Shown here piece after piece: positions 22,251 to 35,107 of a DNA stretch of 64,000 nucleotides. Made by a program: the position numbers and the translations under genes. Within the stretch, counting starts at the first letter, position 1; each line of letters begins with the position of its first letter. The notes under the pieces are model-generated. The model saw only the letters and a list, made by a program, of their open reading frames with translations. It ran no database searches and was not told where the DNA came from. This DNA is from Fagopyrum homotropicum (taxonomy: Eukaryota > Streptophyta > Magnoliopsida > Caryophyllales > Polygonaceae): NCBI GenBank assembly GCA_033239125.1, contig BSWB01000002.1:47527001-47591000 (forward strand), read 5' to 3'.

Positions 22251-23358
22251 GGTAAGATATTGCACACATATATAGAGAGAATTTTACTTAATTTTTATTT
22301 AGGAAGAGAGGGTAAAAATAGTTTAAGGAGTATTGATTGAAAAAAGGGAATAAAAATAGAAGCCTACAAAGAAGCCATTGAAAAATAATATTTGATATAT
22401 TTTTTAATCTACTTCTATACACATATATATTTATTTATTTTTAAATTTGGGGCCCCAAATTATATGGGCCCATGGGCTATGAGCCATGCTGCCCAATAGC
22501 AAGGCCAACATTGGTACAATTGTTGTACCGTTGAAGACCTCTGTGGTTCTATCTACTGTAAATGTTATATAAGATAAATTTTTTCAAAAGTAGGTTTGTT
22601 AAAATGATACAATTTGAAATTTCTCTTTTTTAAAAAATCTAATTATTTAATTTTTTTTTTACAAATCCAACCAATAGAAATGGTATTTTATTAATATTAC
22701 CTTATATCTATTTTTTAAAAGTGAATTCAGCTTATATAATATATTTACTAAATTAAAACAACAACAATTATCTTACAAAAGTTCACATATTAGTTGACTA
22801 GAATGTGATTGAATAACTTTTTTTATGAAAAGTTATTAGGGAGTGATTCAAGAGAGTGATTGTGGCGTGGAACTGTGGAGTAATTTGACCCGTTAGTTGA
22901 TCTGATTTAGTGGCTTAAGTCTTTTCACCAATTAAAAGAGGTGTGGTGATTTTTTTTTTTTTTTTTTTGTAATTTTTCGAAGATACATGTAGAGACAATT
23001 TTATCATTTTGAAAAATAATTTTTAAAAGGGATAAATGTGGTGATATTTTTGTAACTTTCATGAGAAAAGATTGTAACAATTACTTTGTCGATTCAAATT
23101 TTAAGTTCAATTCGTTCAAAACATGCACTATTAGTTTTAATATTTTCTATCATTAGTTCATGCATTGTTTTATTTTATTTATTAGTTAAGTTTTTATGCC
23201 ATTTTTTTTGAAAAGATTGGTCTAAAAAGATCTTTTTTGTATTGCTAATACAAACTAGACCCTTGTTATAAAGGGAGTGAAAAGGGGTCTAGCTCGTCTC
23301 CTAGTAAACAAAAAAAAAAACCTGTTTGACGCTACATTATAGAAAATAGACCTACTTA

Positions 23359-23576
23359 GGGCCTGTTTAGTAAGGGTTTGAGTTTATTCGGGTTTATAAA
23401 CTAATGGGTTTATACGGGTTTAAAAACCCAAATAAAAATAACCTCACCTTGAGAAGGTTATATTTTACGGGTTTAAAAACCCAAATAAACTCGTTTAAAT
23501 AAAAACTCATACACATGTAAACGGTTACACAAAATCAGCAAAGGTTTATAAACTATCATTTAGTTTATAAAGGCCC
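23359..23576. mobile_element. Tourist-like (PIF/Harbinger) MITE
   Basis: Ends GGGCCTGTTTAG and TATAAAGGCCC are short inverted repeats flanked by the 3-bp target duplication TTA (23356-23358 and 23577-23579). 218 bp, non-coding. The TTA duplication and GGGCCTGTTT start fit Tourist elements. Confidence 0.75.
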
Positions 23577-23599
23577 TTAACCAATTCACTCACTTTTTT

Positions 23600-24342
23600 T
23601 TTACTTGTACATATTTGAACTAATAAAACACAAAGTTTGAACCAACATAAGACAATGTTTGAACTAATGATACCCAAATTTTGAGCTAATATTATATAAG
23701 TACAAATCTTATGGTTACAATTATTAGTATACTTTTATTATAATATATGTAAGTTCAAAAAATTTATACTATTAGTTCAATAGAGTGTCTTATTGGCTCA
23801 AACATTTTATATTATTAGTTCATGCATTGTTTTGAACTTATGAATATAAATTGCGAAATGTATGAACCGTTACAATATAATTTATTCTAACAAAACAAAA
23901 AAATTTGAAAGCAATGTACAAAAGTTTGAATGAAAAAGTGTCAGTTAGAAAAAGTGAAAAAAGTTCAATTTTTTAATATTATTAGTTCAAATAGAGTGCT
24001 CTATTAGTTGAAACATTAAATTGTATTAGTTCATGCAGTATTTTGAACTTGTGATTTTCTTACAAAACTGTATGAACCATTTGTACAATATAATTTGAAC
24101 TAACAAAACAAAAAATTTGAACAAAATGTATAAAAGTTTTGAACGAAAAAAATTCCTGTTAAAAAAAAGTTTTAAAAGAGTGTTCTATTAATTCTAATAT
24201 TTTATATTATTAGTTCATGCATTATATTGAACTTATGAAAAAAGTTTATATAAAATACGAACCATTAGTAAAATATAATCTGAACTAACAAAACAAAAAG
24301 TAATGAAAAAAGTGCTAGTCAGAAAAGAAAAAAATATGAAAA
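23600..24342. repeat. AT-rich tandem repeat, ~200-bp unit, about three copies
   Basis: Units at about 23778, 23981 and 24170 share ATTAGTTCAA(A)TAGAGTG, TATTATTAGTTCATGCA, TTTTGAACTT and TGAACTAACAAAACAAAA blocks. Divergence increases between copies. The array ends at the insertion site of the chromovirus at 24348. Confidence 0.6.
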
Positions 24343-26794
24343 AAATTTGTAACACCCCAAATTTTACAACTTAGGGAGTTACTGGTTAGGACCGCACAGT
24401 GGGTCCTGACCTTAGTTTGACAACAACTTAACGAGATCTTACAACAAGGCACAGATAAGGAAAATCAGAAATCATAAAATAGTTCTTAATAATGCATGAA
24501 TGTGACCAGATTGACTACAGCCGGAAAACGGAATATAACAAAGTACGAAAGGAAACAATGTTCAACTGTAAAACCCACAAATGCAGAAACTGTAAAACGT
24601 CCTAAAGTACGACACCCCGGCTGACCACTACCGTCTGGATCACTCGGCATCTGCTCTAACCTGTGTCAAATCTAAGCAACATATCAACAGTTAGCTAACT
24701 ATCCAAATATAAGCAAAATGATAACAGCACAAGCACACGCAGAAATAAAAATAAACAAACATCATGCTGGCACTCAACCGTTTATTATCTATTATTTAAA
24801 TGATTCACATTATTCAATTTAAGTTGTGGCACGAGAATTATTATTAGTTCTCGCCTCCGTTCCTTATCCAACTGGTGTAGGTCTAGCTGACTTCCATTGG
24901 TAGCATCACTACAAACCATGTATGGACTAGTCCCGAAAGAAACCCCCAGCGCCCCGCGAGCTACTGAGCAGAATGCCACCGCCCGTTACTCTTAGGCCAA
25001 AATATAGGTCGGTAATTATATATCACAACCTATCTCTCTAACATTTCAATCACACACCACCATCATCATTTATACCCATATTTAGAAGTCAGCTAAGTAA
25101 GCCCAAAGGACTTACCTGATATACAGCTCGACTCTTTGTAAACCACTCGTTCTGTAAATTGTAGCAACTCAGTTGCCTGTCAAAGGCGATAAGTGTATTA
25201 GCACACTCTCACGTAGTTAGAAGTCTAAAACTTCTAAGATCGAATGATGTATTAAGACATAACTAGTTACAGTATTAGTTTAGGGTAAAATGACCATTTT
25301 ACCCTTGGTTCCGATTTTTTCGAAAACCCTAAAATTCATGTCTAAACTCCTATTTGAGGTTCTAAATTTATATTCTAACTCATAGAATTTTATTTGGTTC
25401 CAAACTGACATTTTTCCTATGTTTCTATTTTCTGGAAGAATCTTAAAGGTTTAACTTCGGTTCTAAATATAAAATTCTTAACAGCTTATAATAATTCCGA
25501 ATTAAATCTCTAGATCATCTATGAGGTTCTATATAACCTTAGGAGAAAGAATTTCTCCAAACTGTTCAGCCAATATTTTTATAATAATTCACAAAGTTGG
25601 CTACTTCATTCACAATTCCTATACTTAGCCAAAAACTTAAGTTTACCAAACTGCTCAACTACCTAACTTCGGAAGCTCATAACTTTCAATCCGACCGTTC
25701 ATTTCTTCTCAAATTTTAATATGCTAAACTACATATATCCATCTACAACATATCCAAAATTCAACGGTGGATCTTAATCCAAACGTTCAATAATTGGCCG
25801 ACAAGATAGGCAGTTTATGAGTCCAAAGCTGAAGGAATAAATGAATTTACAGCAGCCCCCTTATTTCTATTGTTCATAATTACAGCAGTCCTTTGTTCCT
25901 ATCCTTATGTCTATATATTCAGCAGCTACACAAGGTCAACCTAACCCATGTTCAAGTCTGACTACAGCAGTTCATCATTCTAGCATTACGGAAATAGTAT
26001 ACATACATAAGATTATACACTAACTTCTAGAGGCAAGAATTTGGGCTGCATAAGCGATGACTCACCTCTTCAACCTCTACTGGCTGAGGCGTCTTCAACA
26101 CAGTTCCGGATGCCCTTCTGGCTCCCTTGGCGTGACGGTTCAGGAGGAGAAGCAGGTTCGGCTTGGCTCTACTACTACACTGATTGGCCAACTCCTTCCA
26201 GCCTCGCTACTGTCACGGAGTGGTCGAGATGGAGTTGTCATCGCAGGTACGGAGATGTGAGTACTCATGAACGACTAATCAAAGAGGTGAAGATGAATGG
26301 TATATTGATCCTTACCGAAATATACAGAAGCTGCCCGAATTCAGTCCGATTCTAGAGGAGGTTGTTGCTCTACCGGTTGTACGATTGTGGAAGCCAACGT
26401 TCACCAGCAGGAACGAAACAGAAGGCGATGGTTGCTGATGAATCTGGACGGCTGAGGAGAAGGAAGGTGAGCAGCTGTATCCCTTGATTTTAGGAAGCGT
26501 TTAAGGTAAAAGATCTGCTCTCTAATTAATTATGTATAAGTGCTGAACGGTTTATTTCCTACAGCTTGTTGGGCTTCTCTCTTCACATCCGAATGGCTGG
26601 AGTAACGGGCTAGAGTTGGCGCTGCTGCTGGGCTGGAAAGCAACGCTGCTGCTGCTGGGCTGGAGCGGACAAGGAAGCGGGCTGGAGCTGCTGAAGAAGC
26701 TGTTGCTGGCAAGCTTCTGGGCTGGCAAGGTAAGACGCTTCTGGCTGCAGATTGGGCTGAACGTGCTGCTAGCGCTGGGCTGTCAACAGCCTGT

Positions 26795-26957
26795 CTGGGC
26801 TTGTCACAGACTCGTCACAGCCTTGTCTGGCCTTGTCACAGACTCGTCACAGCCTTGTCTGGCCTTGTCACAGCTTCGTCACGGCCTTGTCTGGCCTTGT
26901 CACAGCTTCGTCACAGACTTGTCTGGACCTTGTCACAGACTTGTCCGGACCTTGTCA
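26795..26957 (-). repeat. LTR minisatellite, ~31-bp unit
   Basis: About four units of the form CTTGTCTGGCCTTGTCACAG plus ACTCGTCACAGC, followed by two shorter ~22-bp units (ACTTGTC(T/C)GGACCTTGTCA). The same array occurs in the other LTR at about 34670-34838. Confidence 0.85.
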
Positions 26958-26980
26958 TATTCTAAATTAGGGCTAAACTT

Positions 26981-27122
26981 ATTATTTTATGTGAAGGTAA
27001 GCTACCTAAAATGATAAATTTTATAAAGATCCTATCATTTTATGTGAAGGGGAAGCTACATAAAATGATAAACTTTTAAAGGATTCCATTATTTTATGTG
27101 AAGGAAATCTACATAAAATGAT
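26981..27122 (-). repeat. three tandem hairpins in the LTR
   Basis: Arms AT(C/T)ATTTTATGT and AC(A/C)TAAAATGAT form 12-bp stems at 26981-27015, 27034-27069 and 27088-27122, each with an 11-12-nt loop. The middle stem is perfect. The set is repeated in the other LTR at about 34859-35000. In sense orientation it lies 100-250 bp from the LTR start, in U3. Confidence 0.85.
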
Positions 27123-27224
27123 AAATTTTATAATAATGTGTCTAACTAAGTAAACGGATATGGATCAACTGATCGAGATCGGGTTTATTACAGAATAAAC
27201 GGAATAAAAATTCCGGATATTACA

Positions 27225-27241
27225 TCAGTACCCCCTTAAAA
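27225..27241 (-). other. polypurine tract of the Tekay-like element
   Basis: On the minus strand TTTTAAGGGGGTACTGA directly precedes the 3' LTR start TGTAAT. Position and G-run fit the plus-strand primer site. Confidence 0.6.
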
Positions 27242-27398
27242 TAAGTTTCGTCCCGAAACTTAGAATAAGGTATCTATCCAAACATTTCCCCTCAAGAGTT
27301 ATATTCTAGCATGCAACTACTCACGCCATTAAGCACATAAACATAAACAATCATTTAAACATATAATCACAGAAATCATATAAAGTATCATCTCAGTA

Positions 27399-27590
27399 CT
27401 AACCCGTCGGTACTGAGGTAGCGGCTAACTCCGCAAAGAACTCAGGGTAGTTACGTCTAATATTCTCCTCTGTCTCCCAGGTAGCCTCATCAACTCCTCG
27501 TCTAGACCACTGAATCCTCAGCATCGGTATCTCCTTAGAACGCAGGCGCCTAATACTACGATCTAGGACGGCTACTGGATACTCCACCAA
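27399..27590 (-). CDS. chromodomain segment of the Tekay-like pol (out of frame)
   Basis: This frame encodes [20 protein letters not shown], then [20 protein letters not shown] and [10 protein letters not shown], the chromodomain found at the C-terminus of chromoviral integrases. It directs integration to particular heterochromatin. It is separated from the main pol frame by a one-base shift at about 27585-27592, in a short G-rich stretch. Without that shift it would simply continue the integrase. Confidence 0.88.
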   Translation of the reverse strand: MVEYPVAVLDRSIRRLRSKEIPMLRIQWSRRGVDEATWETEENIRRNYPEFFAELAATSVPTG

Positions 27591-29991
27591 AAGTGTGGTC
27601 GGGCTCGACTATCAGGTCTTCATGACTGATGACGTGTCTAGGATCCGGTATGTACTCTCTCAGCTGAGATACATGAAAAACTGGGCGTACTCCCTCTAAT
27701 CTCGGTGGCAGTGCTAGTCGGTAGGCAACCTCTCCGACTCTCTCTACGATTTCCAATGGACCAACATATCGGGGACTCAGCTTCCCCTTAATGCCGAAAC
27801 GTCTAACTCCTCTCGTAGGTGACACTCTCAACCACACCTGTGCACCTACTCCAAACTCCAAAGGTCGACGCCTTTTGTCGGCGTAGGACTCCTGACGACT
27901 CTGAGCTGCTAACATCCTCTCCCGGACTAAGGCAATCCGGGCGATGTCGTCCTGTATCTGATCTGGTAATACTCCATCAGCCTTGCTAGGCTCATCCCAA
28001 CATAGCGGTGTACGACATCTCCGCCCGTACAAAGCCTCATAAGGTGCCATCCCAATAGACGCGTGCCAGTTGTTATTATATGAAAACTCTACTAGTGGGA
28101 GGTGATCTGGCCATACTTGTCCCCAATCTAGCACACATGCCCTCAACATGTCCTCTAGGGTCTGGATGGTCCTCTCGGACTGACCGTCTGTCTGCGGGTG
28201 GTAGGCAGTGGTAAAGTGAAGGCTCGTACCCAAAGCAGTATGTACCTGCTGCCAGAACCTCGAGGTAAAACGTCTATCCCTGTCGGAGACGATAGTCCTC
28301 GGTACTCCATGGAGTCTCACGATGTGCTTGGTGAACTCCTCTGCTAGACGACTTACCGGCCACGTTTTCTTAATCGGAATGAAACGTGCGGTCTTCGTCA
28401 GACGGTCTACTACTACCCAAATGGCATCAAAACCTCTACTGAGCCTCAATCCGGTGACGAAATCCATAGAAATGTCTTCCCACTTCCAATGTGGTACTGG
28501 AAGTGGGTGTAGCTCTCCTCCGGATCTACGATGCTCAATCTTGACCTGCTGACAGGTCGCACACTGGGCTACATATCGGGCCACATCAGACTTCAAACCA
28601 CCCCACCAGAAGGAACGTCTTACGTCCTTATACATCTTACTCGCTCCTGGATGTACGGAGTAAGGGGTAGCATGAGCCTCACCTAGTATCCTCTGTCTCA
28701 GCTCACTGTCTGATGGCACACAGACACGGTCCTGTCGTCTCATCACTCCATCGGCACCGATAGTGAACTGAGGTGCCTCATCTCGTGACATCCGGTCTCG
28801 GATCCGGGTCAAAGTCGGACAGGTCTCCTGCTTCTGTCGGATCTCACCCAACAGGTCAGGAAGTAACTCTAAGGTGGCTAACTGATGAGCTGTATCGGGG
28901 AACTGGATCTCTACCTCCAACCAAGCGAAGTCTCTCTGTAACTGTGGCTGTACTGTCAACCGAGCTATCGCCTTCTCCTGAGGCGTCTTCCGACTCAAAG
29001 CGTCAACAACTACATTTGCCTTTCCGGGGTGGTAAAGAATCTCAAGGTCAAAATCCTTGATCAACTCTATCCACCGCCTCTGGCGGTTATTCAACTCCCG
29101 CTGAGTGAATATGTACTTCAGACTCTTATGATCTGTGAAGATCTGACAAGTCGTTCCATAGAGATAATGACGCCAGATCTTAAGGGCATGTACTACAGCA
29201 GCTAACTCTAGGTCGTGAGTGGGGTAGTTCTCCTCATACGTCTTCAGCTGCCGAGACGCATACGCTATAACCTTACCCCTCTGCATCAAGACACACCCCA
29301 AGCCCAGCTTGGATGCGTCACTGTACACTACAAAGTCCTCTGTACCCTCAGGCTGTGCTAAGATCGGAGCAGACGTCAATCTCCTCTTCAGCTCCTCAAA
29401 ACTCTGCAGACACGGCTCGGACCAGATGAACCGAGTAGTCTTCCTTAGGAGAGAAGTAAGTGGTCGGGCGATCAGGGAAAACCCTTCCACAAACCGACGG
29501 TAATAACCTGCTAATCCAAGGAAGCTGCGAACCTCCTTCACATTCTTCGGAGGTTGCCAAGAGGACACTGACTCAATCTTCGCTGGGTCGACCTTAATCC
29601 CTTCAACAGTCACTACATGGCCTAGGAACGCCACCTCCGACATCCAGAACTCACACTTGGATAGTTTAGCATATAGCTGACTATCCTGTAGAATCTGTAA
29701 CACTGTCCTCAAGTGTCCGGCATGCTCCTCTCGACTTCTAGAGTAAACTAGAATGTCGTCAATGAAGACCACTACAAACTGGTCTAAGAAGTCGATGAAA
29801 ATCCCATTCATCAACTCCATAAACACTGCTGGCGCATTAGTGAGCCCGAATGGCATCACTACAAACTCATAATGACCATACCTAGTCCGAAATACCGTCT
29901 TAGGTATGTCCTGATCTCTCACCCTCAGCTGGTGATAACATGATCTCAAGTCCATCATCGAAAACACAGACGCTCCCTGCAACTGGTCCAA
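27556..29991 (-). CDS. Tekay-like pol: RT (part), RNase H, integrase
   Basis: An open frame of 811 residues. Visible in order: reverse transcriptase palm from [14 protein letters not shown] with active site [12 protein letters not shown] (residues ~74-85), the connection [12 protein letters not shown], RNase H ([16 protein letters not shown], then [13 protein letters not shown] and TDHKSLKYI), integrase H2C2 finger (H..H then CATCQQVK), core triad in [17 protein letters not shown] and DGQSERTIQ, and a C-terminal [13 protein letters not shown]. The apparent start is not a natural one. The fingers of RT continue upstream in another frame after a one-base shift near 30022 ([19 protein letters not shown] is readable). 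All catalytic residues seen are intact. The polyprotein would act in virus-like particles, but it cannot be made in one piece from this copy. Confidence 0.93.
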   Translation of the reverse strand: MDQLQGASVFSMMDLRSCYHQLRVRDQDIPKTVFRTRYGHYEFVVMPFGLTNAPAVFMELMNGIFIDFLDQFVVVFIDDILVYSRSREEHAGHLRTVLQILQDSQLYAKLSKCEFWMSEVAFLGHVVTVEGIKVDPAKIESVSSWQPPKNVKEVRSFLGLAGYYRRFVEGFSLIARPLTSLLRKTTRFIWSEPCLQSFEELKRRLTSAPILAQPEGTEDFVVYSDASKLGLGCVLMQRGKVIAYASRQLKTYEENYPTHDLELAAVVHALKIWRHYLYGTTCQIFTDHKSLKYIFTQRELNNRQRRWIELIKDFDLEILYHPGKANVVVDALSRKTPQEKAIARLTVQPQLQRDFAWLEVEIQFPDTAHQLATLELLPDLLGEIRQKQETCPTLTRIRDRMSRDEAPQFTIGADGVMRRQDRVCVPSDSELRQRILGEAHATPYSVHPGASKMYKDVRRSFWWGGLKSDVARYVAQCATCQQVKIEHRRSGGELHPLPVPHWKWEDISMDFVTGLRLSRGFDAIWVVVDRLTKTARFIPIKKTWPVSRLAEEFTKHIVRLHGVPRTIVSDRDRRFTSRFWQQVHTALGTSLHFTTAYHPQTDGQSERTIQTLEDMLRACVLDWGQVWPDHLPLVEFSYNNNWHASIGMAPYEALYGRRCRTPLCWDEPSKADGVLPDQIQDDIARIALVRERMLAAQSRQESYADKRRRPLEFGVGAQVWLRVSPTRGVRRFGIKGKLSPRYVGPLEIVERVGEVAYRLALPPRLEGVRPVFHVSQLREYIPDPRHVISHEDLIVEPDHTFGGVSSSRPRS

Positions 29992-30250
29992 CAGGTCATC
30001 TACGCTAGGCAGTGGATATTGTTCTTGATGGTGACCTTATTCAAATCTCTGTAATCGATGTATAACCTCATCGATCCATCCTTCTTCTTCACAAACAATA
30101 TCGGAGCCCCCCCCATGGAGAAACACTAGGGTGTATGAAGCCCTTCTCTGCTAGCTCCGATAACTACTTCTTCCCTTCAAGCAGCTCTATCAGTGCCATG
30201 CGTCACGGGGCCTTCGAGATCAGTCTCGTGCCCGGCTTTAACTTAAAGCT
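29992..30250 (-). pseudogene. protease-RT linker and RT fingers, decayed
   Basis: Continuing upstream on the minus strand in a shifted frame, FKLKPGTRLISKAP, LSELAEKGFIHP and [14 protein letters not shown] can be read. Two in-frame stops and an extra G-run insertion at about 30108-30115 interrupt it. This is the normal position of the start of RT. Confidence 0.8.
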
Positions 30251-32147
30251 AAAGTCAACTCTCCTTTGTAAATCTAGAAATTGACCACAACTTTTGCTCG
30301 AAAGAGCACCATCCGTCTCATTTGTGGGGAATGCTAAGTAACCTCTATCTGGACTGACGTAGGATCTAATCAATTCTTCTTACTCCTAGTTCTTCTAATA
30401 CGACTTCATTTGTACTTACTATGATTTGTACCTTTTTCTTAGCCCATAAGTAAACAACTTCTCACAACCATTCTCTTTATATCATTAATTATATAAGGGG
30501 TCCTTTCTGACCGTCAACTCTTCCTTTACAATTTTAATTGGATTTATTGACTTGAATTATTCGGTATTACTTGCACTCGTATCGATTTGACTTTACAATT
30601 GTCGTATTTGATCTCTTCAAGGACTTCTCCACGTGTCGATAGAATTCATTTGTAACCGTGTGTTTATTCTTCTTATATGTCAACCAGTCACTACTAGTTA
30701 ACCCACACATGTAAAGGCTCCGATAGTTACCATTTAGTCTATAGTTGACCTTCTACAAGATCATAGACTAACTTTTCTTCTATCTCTTTGAGGTTTGATT
30801 TACTTGGGGGAAATCTATCTCCTCCAGCTTCTCTGTTTATACTCCTTTCGCTTCTTCTATAATTCACACTTCTCTTTCTCACTATAAGCCCACGATACTC
30901 TTTCCTATTTTAGCTGCATCATTCATCTGCCGTCAATGGACTCATCAGATTTCCCACGATAGCTCGTAAATACATCTTCATGACTTCTTTTACCTCAGTC
31001 ATCAACTGTTTGCGGTGCTCCTGTGTGAATCGTTGGTGTTGGTAACTTAAGTCCCATTGTGAGAGGGAAGTTATTACGGCCCTTGGGTATGCCACGATCA
31101 TTTTCACACACTTTTGTTCCTGAGTTGGTGTTAGGTTATAATGTTGCCTTTATAGTGATCCTTTGACTCCGCTTTCAAGATTCTATCATTTGGATATTTG
31201 TAACACCATCTTTCTTGTAACTCACTTGTCATATAGAAAGTCACTTTGCCTCCATACTTATGAATTCTACCCTCCACTTTCTGGCAATTCCCTAAGCTTC
31301 AGTTGTGCGGCTCTTTAAGTCCTCATAGTTGGTTTGACGACATCTCTCTTCTTAACTCTTAGGTTATCAGTGTCTAGGTGGGACCCTCTTGATTAGGATG
31401 CCGACTTACCTTGCCAATAGTGGTCATATTCCGCCCTGCTTCTAACAACAACCTTCATATTTTGGTCTGTCGGTAAGCTTAAATTTAATATTTCTTGTTT
31501 GAATTTGTTCTAAACCTTACTTTGACTTTCATTACTATGACTGTTTTTGACGGTATCTACGTGGTTCGTATTGTCATTTTACACCACACTTGAAAGAACC
31601 TCTGTGATGTCGCTCCAAATCTGCATCATTGTCGACCATCCAATGCTTTTCCGGAACTACTCTCATGTATAATCTTCATTTGATCCTATTAAGTTAACTC
31701 GGGATCCCCTTCCTGCCATGGTCGTTGGTGTTGTCCTTCAGCCTTCACTTTTCCATCTCGACGTTCCTCAACCAATCGGAGGAGTTGTCTGCCATTCGTC
31801 TACCCTATGCACATAAGATGTGCATACTTAGATGTGCCAACGGAGTGAGAAACTCATTAATCTCTATTAAGGACATAATATATTATTATGATACTAACCT
31901 TCGACATAAGTTATCTATTGTACATATCTTTATAAGCAGCTACTACATCAATATAACATTTCTAAATGTACTAAGCTGCCGAGATCCGCGGAGGTAGTGG
32001 TGGTCGTCCGTACTTTCTATCCCAACCCGACTATGTATGCATTTAAAAACCAAAATCTTCTTTGAAAAACTCAGACTCCTTTCGGGTTCTGTTTATTTAC
32101 TTATATGACCTTTTTAGAAGATTTCAAGTGCCATTGTTGCCAACCTA
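30251..32147 (-). other. degenerate gag/protease region of the Tekay-like element
   Basis: About 1.9 kb between the 5' LTR/PBS and RT, where gag, a CCHC knuckle and an aspartic protease should be. I find no gag domain, no CxxCxxxHxxxxC knuckle and no D(S/T)G protease motif, and no frame longer than about 90 codons. It is therefore either heavily mutated or replaced sequence. Confidence 0.6.
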
Positions 32148-32161
32148 GAGCTCTGATACCA
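32148..32161 (-). other. primer binding site for initiator tRNA-Met
   Basis: The minus strand reads TGGTATCAGAGCTC three bases inside the 5' LTR. This matches the 3' end of plant initiator tRNA-Met, the usual primer of chromoviruses and copia elements. Confidence 0.9.
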
Positions 32162-32164
32162 TGT

Positions 32165-35102
32165 TGTAACACCCCAAATTTTACAACTTAGGGAGTTACT
32201 GGTTAGGACCGCACAGTGGGTCCCGACCTTAGTTTGACAACAACTTAACGAGATCTTACAACAAGGCACAGATAAGAAAAATCAGAAATCATAAAATAGT
32301 TCTTAATAATGCATGAATGTGACCAGATCGACTACAGCCGGAAAACGGAATATAACAAAGTACGAAAGGAAACAATGTTCAACTGTAAAACCCACAAATG
32401 CAGAAACTGTAAAACGTCCTAAAGTACGACACCCCAGCTGACCACTACCGTCTGGATCACTCGGCATCTGCTCTAACCTGTGTCAAATCTAAGCAACATA
32501 TCAACAGTTAGCTAACTATCCAAATATAAGCAAAATGATAACAGCACAAGCACACGCAGAAATAAAAATAAACAAACATCATGCTGGCACTCAACCGTTT
32601 ATTATCTATTATTTAAATGATTCACATTATTCAATTTAAGTTGTGGCACGAGAATTATTATTAGTTTTCGCCTCCGTTCCTTATCCAACTGGTGTAGGTC
32701 TAGCTGACTTCCATTGGTAGCATCACTACAAACCATGTATGGACTAGTCCCGAAAGAAACCCCCAGCGCCCCGCGAGCTACTGAGCAGAATGCCACCGCC
32801 CGTTACTCTTAGGCCAAAATATAGGTCGGTAATTATATATCACAACCTATCTCTCTAACATTTCAATCACACACCACCATCATCATTTATACCCATATTT
32901 AGAAGTCAGCTAAGTAAGCCCAAAGGACTTACCTGATATACAGCTCGACTCTTTGTAAACCACTCGTTCTGTAAACTGTAGCAACTCAGTTGCCTGTCAA
33001 AGGCGATAAGTGTATTAGCACACTCTCACGTAGTTAGAAGTCTAAAACTTTTAAGATCGAATGATGTATTAAGACATAACTAGTTACTGTATTAGTTTAG
33101 GGTAAAATGACCATTTTACCCTTGATTCCGATTTTCTCGAAAACCCTAAAATTCATGTCTAAACTCCTATTTGAGGTTCTAAATTTATATTCTAACTCAT
33201 AGAATTTTATTTGGTTCCAAACTGACATTTTTCCTATGTTTCTATTTTCCGGAAGAATCGTAAAGGTTTAACTTCGGTTCTAAATATAAAATTCTTAACA
33301 GCTTATAATAATTCCGAATTAAATCTCTAGATCATCTATGAGGTTCTATCTAACCTTAGGAGAAAGAATTTCTCCAAACTGTTCAGCCAATATTTTTATA
33401 ATAATTCACAAAGTTGGCTACTTCATTCACAATTCCTATACTTAGCCAAAAACTTAAGTTTACCAAACTGCTCAACTACCTAACTTCGGAAGCTCATAAC
33501 TTTCAATCCGACCGTTCATTTCTTCTCAAATTTTAATATGCTAAACTAAATATATCCATCTACAACATATCCAAAATTCAACGGTGGATCCTAATCCAAA
33601 CGTTCAATAATTGGCCGACAAGATAGGCAGTTTATGAGTCCAAAGCTGAAGGAATAAATGAATTTACAGCAGCCCCCTTATTTCTATTGTTCATAATTAC
33701 AGCAGTCCTTTGTTCCTATCCTTATGTCTATATACTCAGCAGCTACACAAGGTCAACCTAACCCATGTTCAAGTCTGACTACAGCAGTTCATCATTCTAG
33801 CATTACGGAAATAGTATACATACATAAGATTATACACTAACTTCTAGAGGCAAGAATTTGGGCTGCATAAGCGATGACTCACCTCTTCAACCTCTACTGG
33901 CTGAGGCGTCTTCAACACAGTTCCGGATGCCCTTCTGGCTCCCTTGGCGTGACGGTTCAGGAGGAGAAGCAGGTTCGGCTTGGCTCTACTACTACACTGA
34001 TTGGCCAACTCCTTCCAGCCTCGCTACTGTCACGGAGTGGTCGAGATGGAGTTGTCATCGCAGGTACGGAGATGTGAGTACTCATGAACGACTAATCAAA
34101 GAGGTGAAGATGAATGGTATATTGATCCTTACCGAAATATACAGAAGCTGCCCGAATTCAGTCCGATTCTAGAGGAGGTTGTTGCTCTACCGGTTGTACG
34201 ATTGTGGAAGCCAACGTTCACCAGCAGGAACGAAACAGAAGGCAATGGTTGTTGATGAATCTGGACGGCTGAGGAGAAGGAAGGTGAGCAGCTGTATCCC
34301 TTGATTTTAGGAAGCGTTTAAGGTAAAAGATCTGCTCTCTAATTAATTATGTATAAGTGCTGAACGGTTTATTTCCTACAGCTTGTTGGGCTTCTCTCTT
34401 CACATCCGAATGGCTGGAGTAACGGGCTGGAGTTGGCGCTGCTGCTGGGCTGGAAAGCAACGCTGCTGCTGCTGGGCTGGAGCAGACAAGGAAGCGGGCT
34501 GGAGCTGCTGAAGGCTGGAGCGGACAAGGCAGCGGGCTGCTGGGCTACGGACAAGGCGCAACAGTGGGCTGGAGAAGCTGTTGCTGGCAAGCTTCTGGGC
34601 TGGCAAGGTAAGACGCTTCTGGTTGCAGATTAGGCTGAACGTGCTGCTGGCGCTGGGCTGTCAACAGCCTGTCTGGGCTTGTCACAGACTCGTCACAGCC
34701 TTGTCTGGCCTTGTCACAGACTCGTCACAGCCTTGTCTGGCCTTGTCACAGCTTCGTCACGGCCTTGTCTGGCCTTGTCACAGCTTCGTCACAGACTTGT
34801 CTGGACCTTGTCACAGACTTGTTCGGACCTTGTCATATTCTAAATTAGGGCTAAACTTATTATTTTATGTGAAGGTAAGCTACCGAAAATGATAAATTTT
34901 ATAAAGATCCTATCATTTTATGTGAAGGGGAAGCTACATAAAATGATAAACTTTTAAAGGATTCCATCATTTTATGTAAAGGAAATCTACATAAAATGAT
35001 AAATTTTATAATAATGTGTCTAACTAAGTAAACGGATATGGATCAACTGATCGAGATCGGGTTTATTACAGAATAAACGGAATAAAAATTCCGGATATTA
35101 CA
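32165..35102 (-). repeat. 5' LTR of the Tekay-like element
   Basis: Colinear copy of 24348-27224. The main difference is an extra ~61 bp at about 34515-34576 inside the CTG-rich segment (GGCTGGAGCGGACAAGGCAG and neighbours). The small frames here (for example at 33858-34172) are duplicated in the other LTR and are not genes. Confidence 0.93.
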
Positions 35103-35107
35103 AAATT

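Larger units (their letters stand above)
24348..27224 (-). repeat. 3' LTR of the Tekay-like element
   Basis: On the plus strand it runs TGTAACACCCCAAATTT ... CCGGATATTACA. It is colinear with 32165-35102. It contains a CTTGTC/CGTCACAG minisatellite (26795-26957), GCT/CTG-rich repeats (26600-26790) and three tandem hairpins (26981-27122). Confidence 0.93.
24343..35107 (-). mobile_element. complete Tekay-like chromovirus with 5-bp target duplication
   Basis: The element spans 24348-35102 and is flanked by AAATT at 24343-24347 and 35103-35107. It has two long LTRs (about 2.88 and 2.94 kb), a PBS for initiator tRNA-Met, a polypurine tract, and pol on the minus strand ending in a chromodomain. 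LTRs starting TGTAA and ending GGGGTGTTACA, their length and the domain order match the Tekay/Del lineage of chromoviruses. The LTRs differ by roughly two dozen scattered changes seen by eye plus one 61-bp indel, so insertion was recent. Gag is not recognisable and pol has two frameshifts. Confidence 0.93.

Noticed and set aside
26041..26355. 104-residue plus-strand frame, repeated at 33858-34172
   Set aside because: It lies at matching places in both LTRs of the chromovirus, antisense to the element, with no domain. It is a chance frame in LTR DNA.
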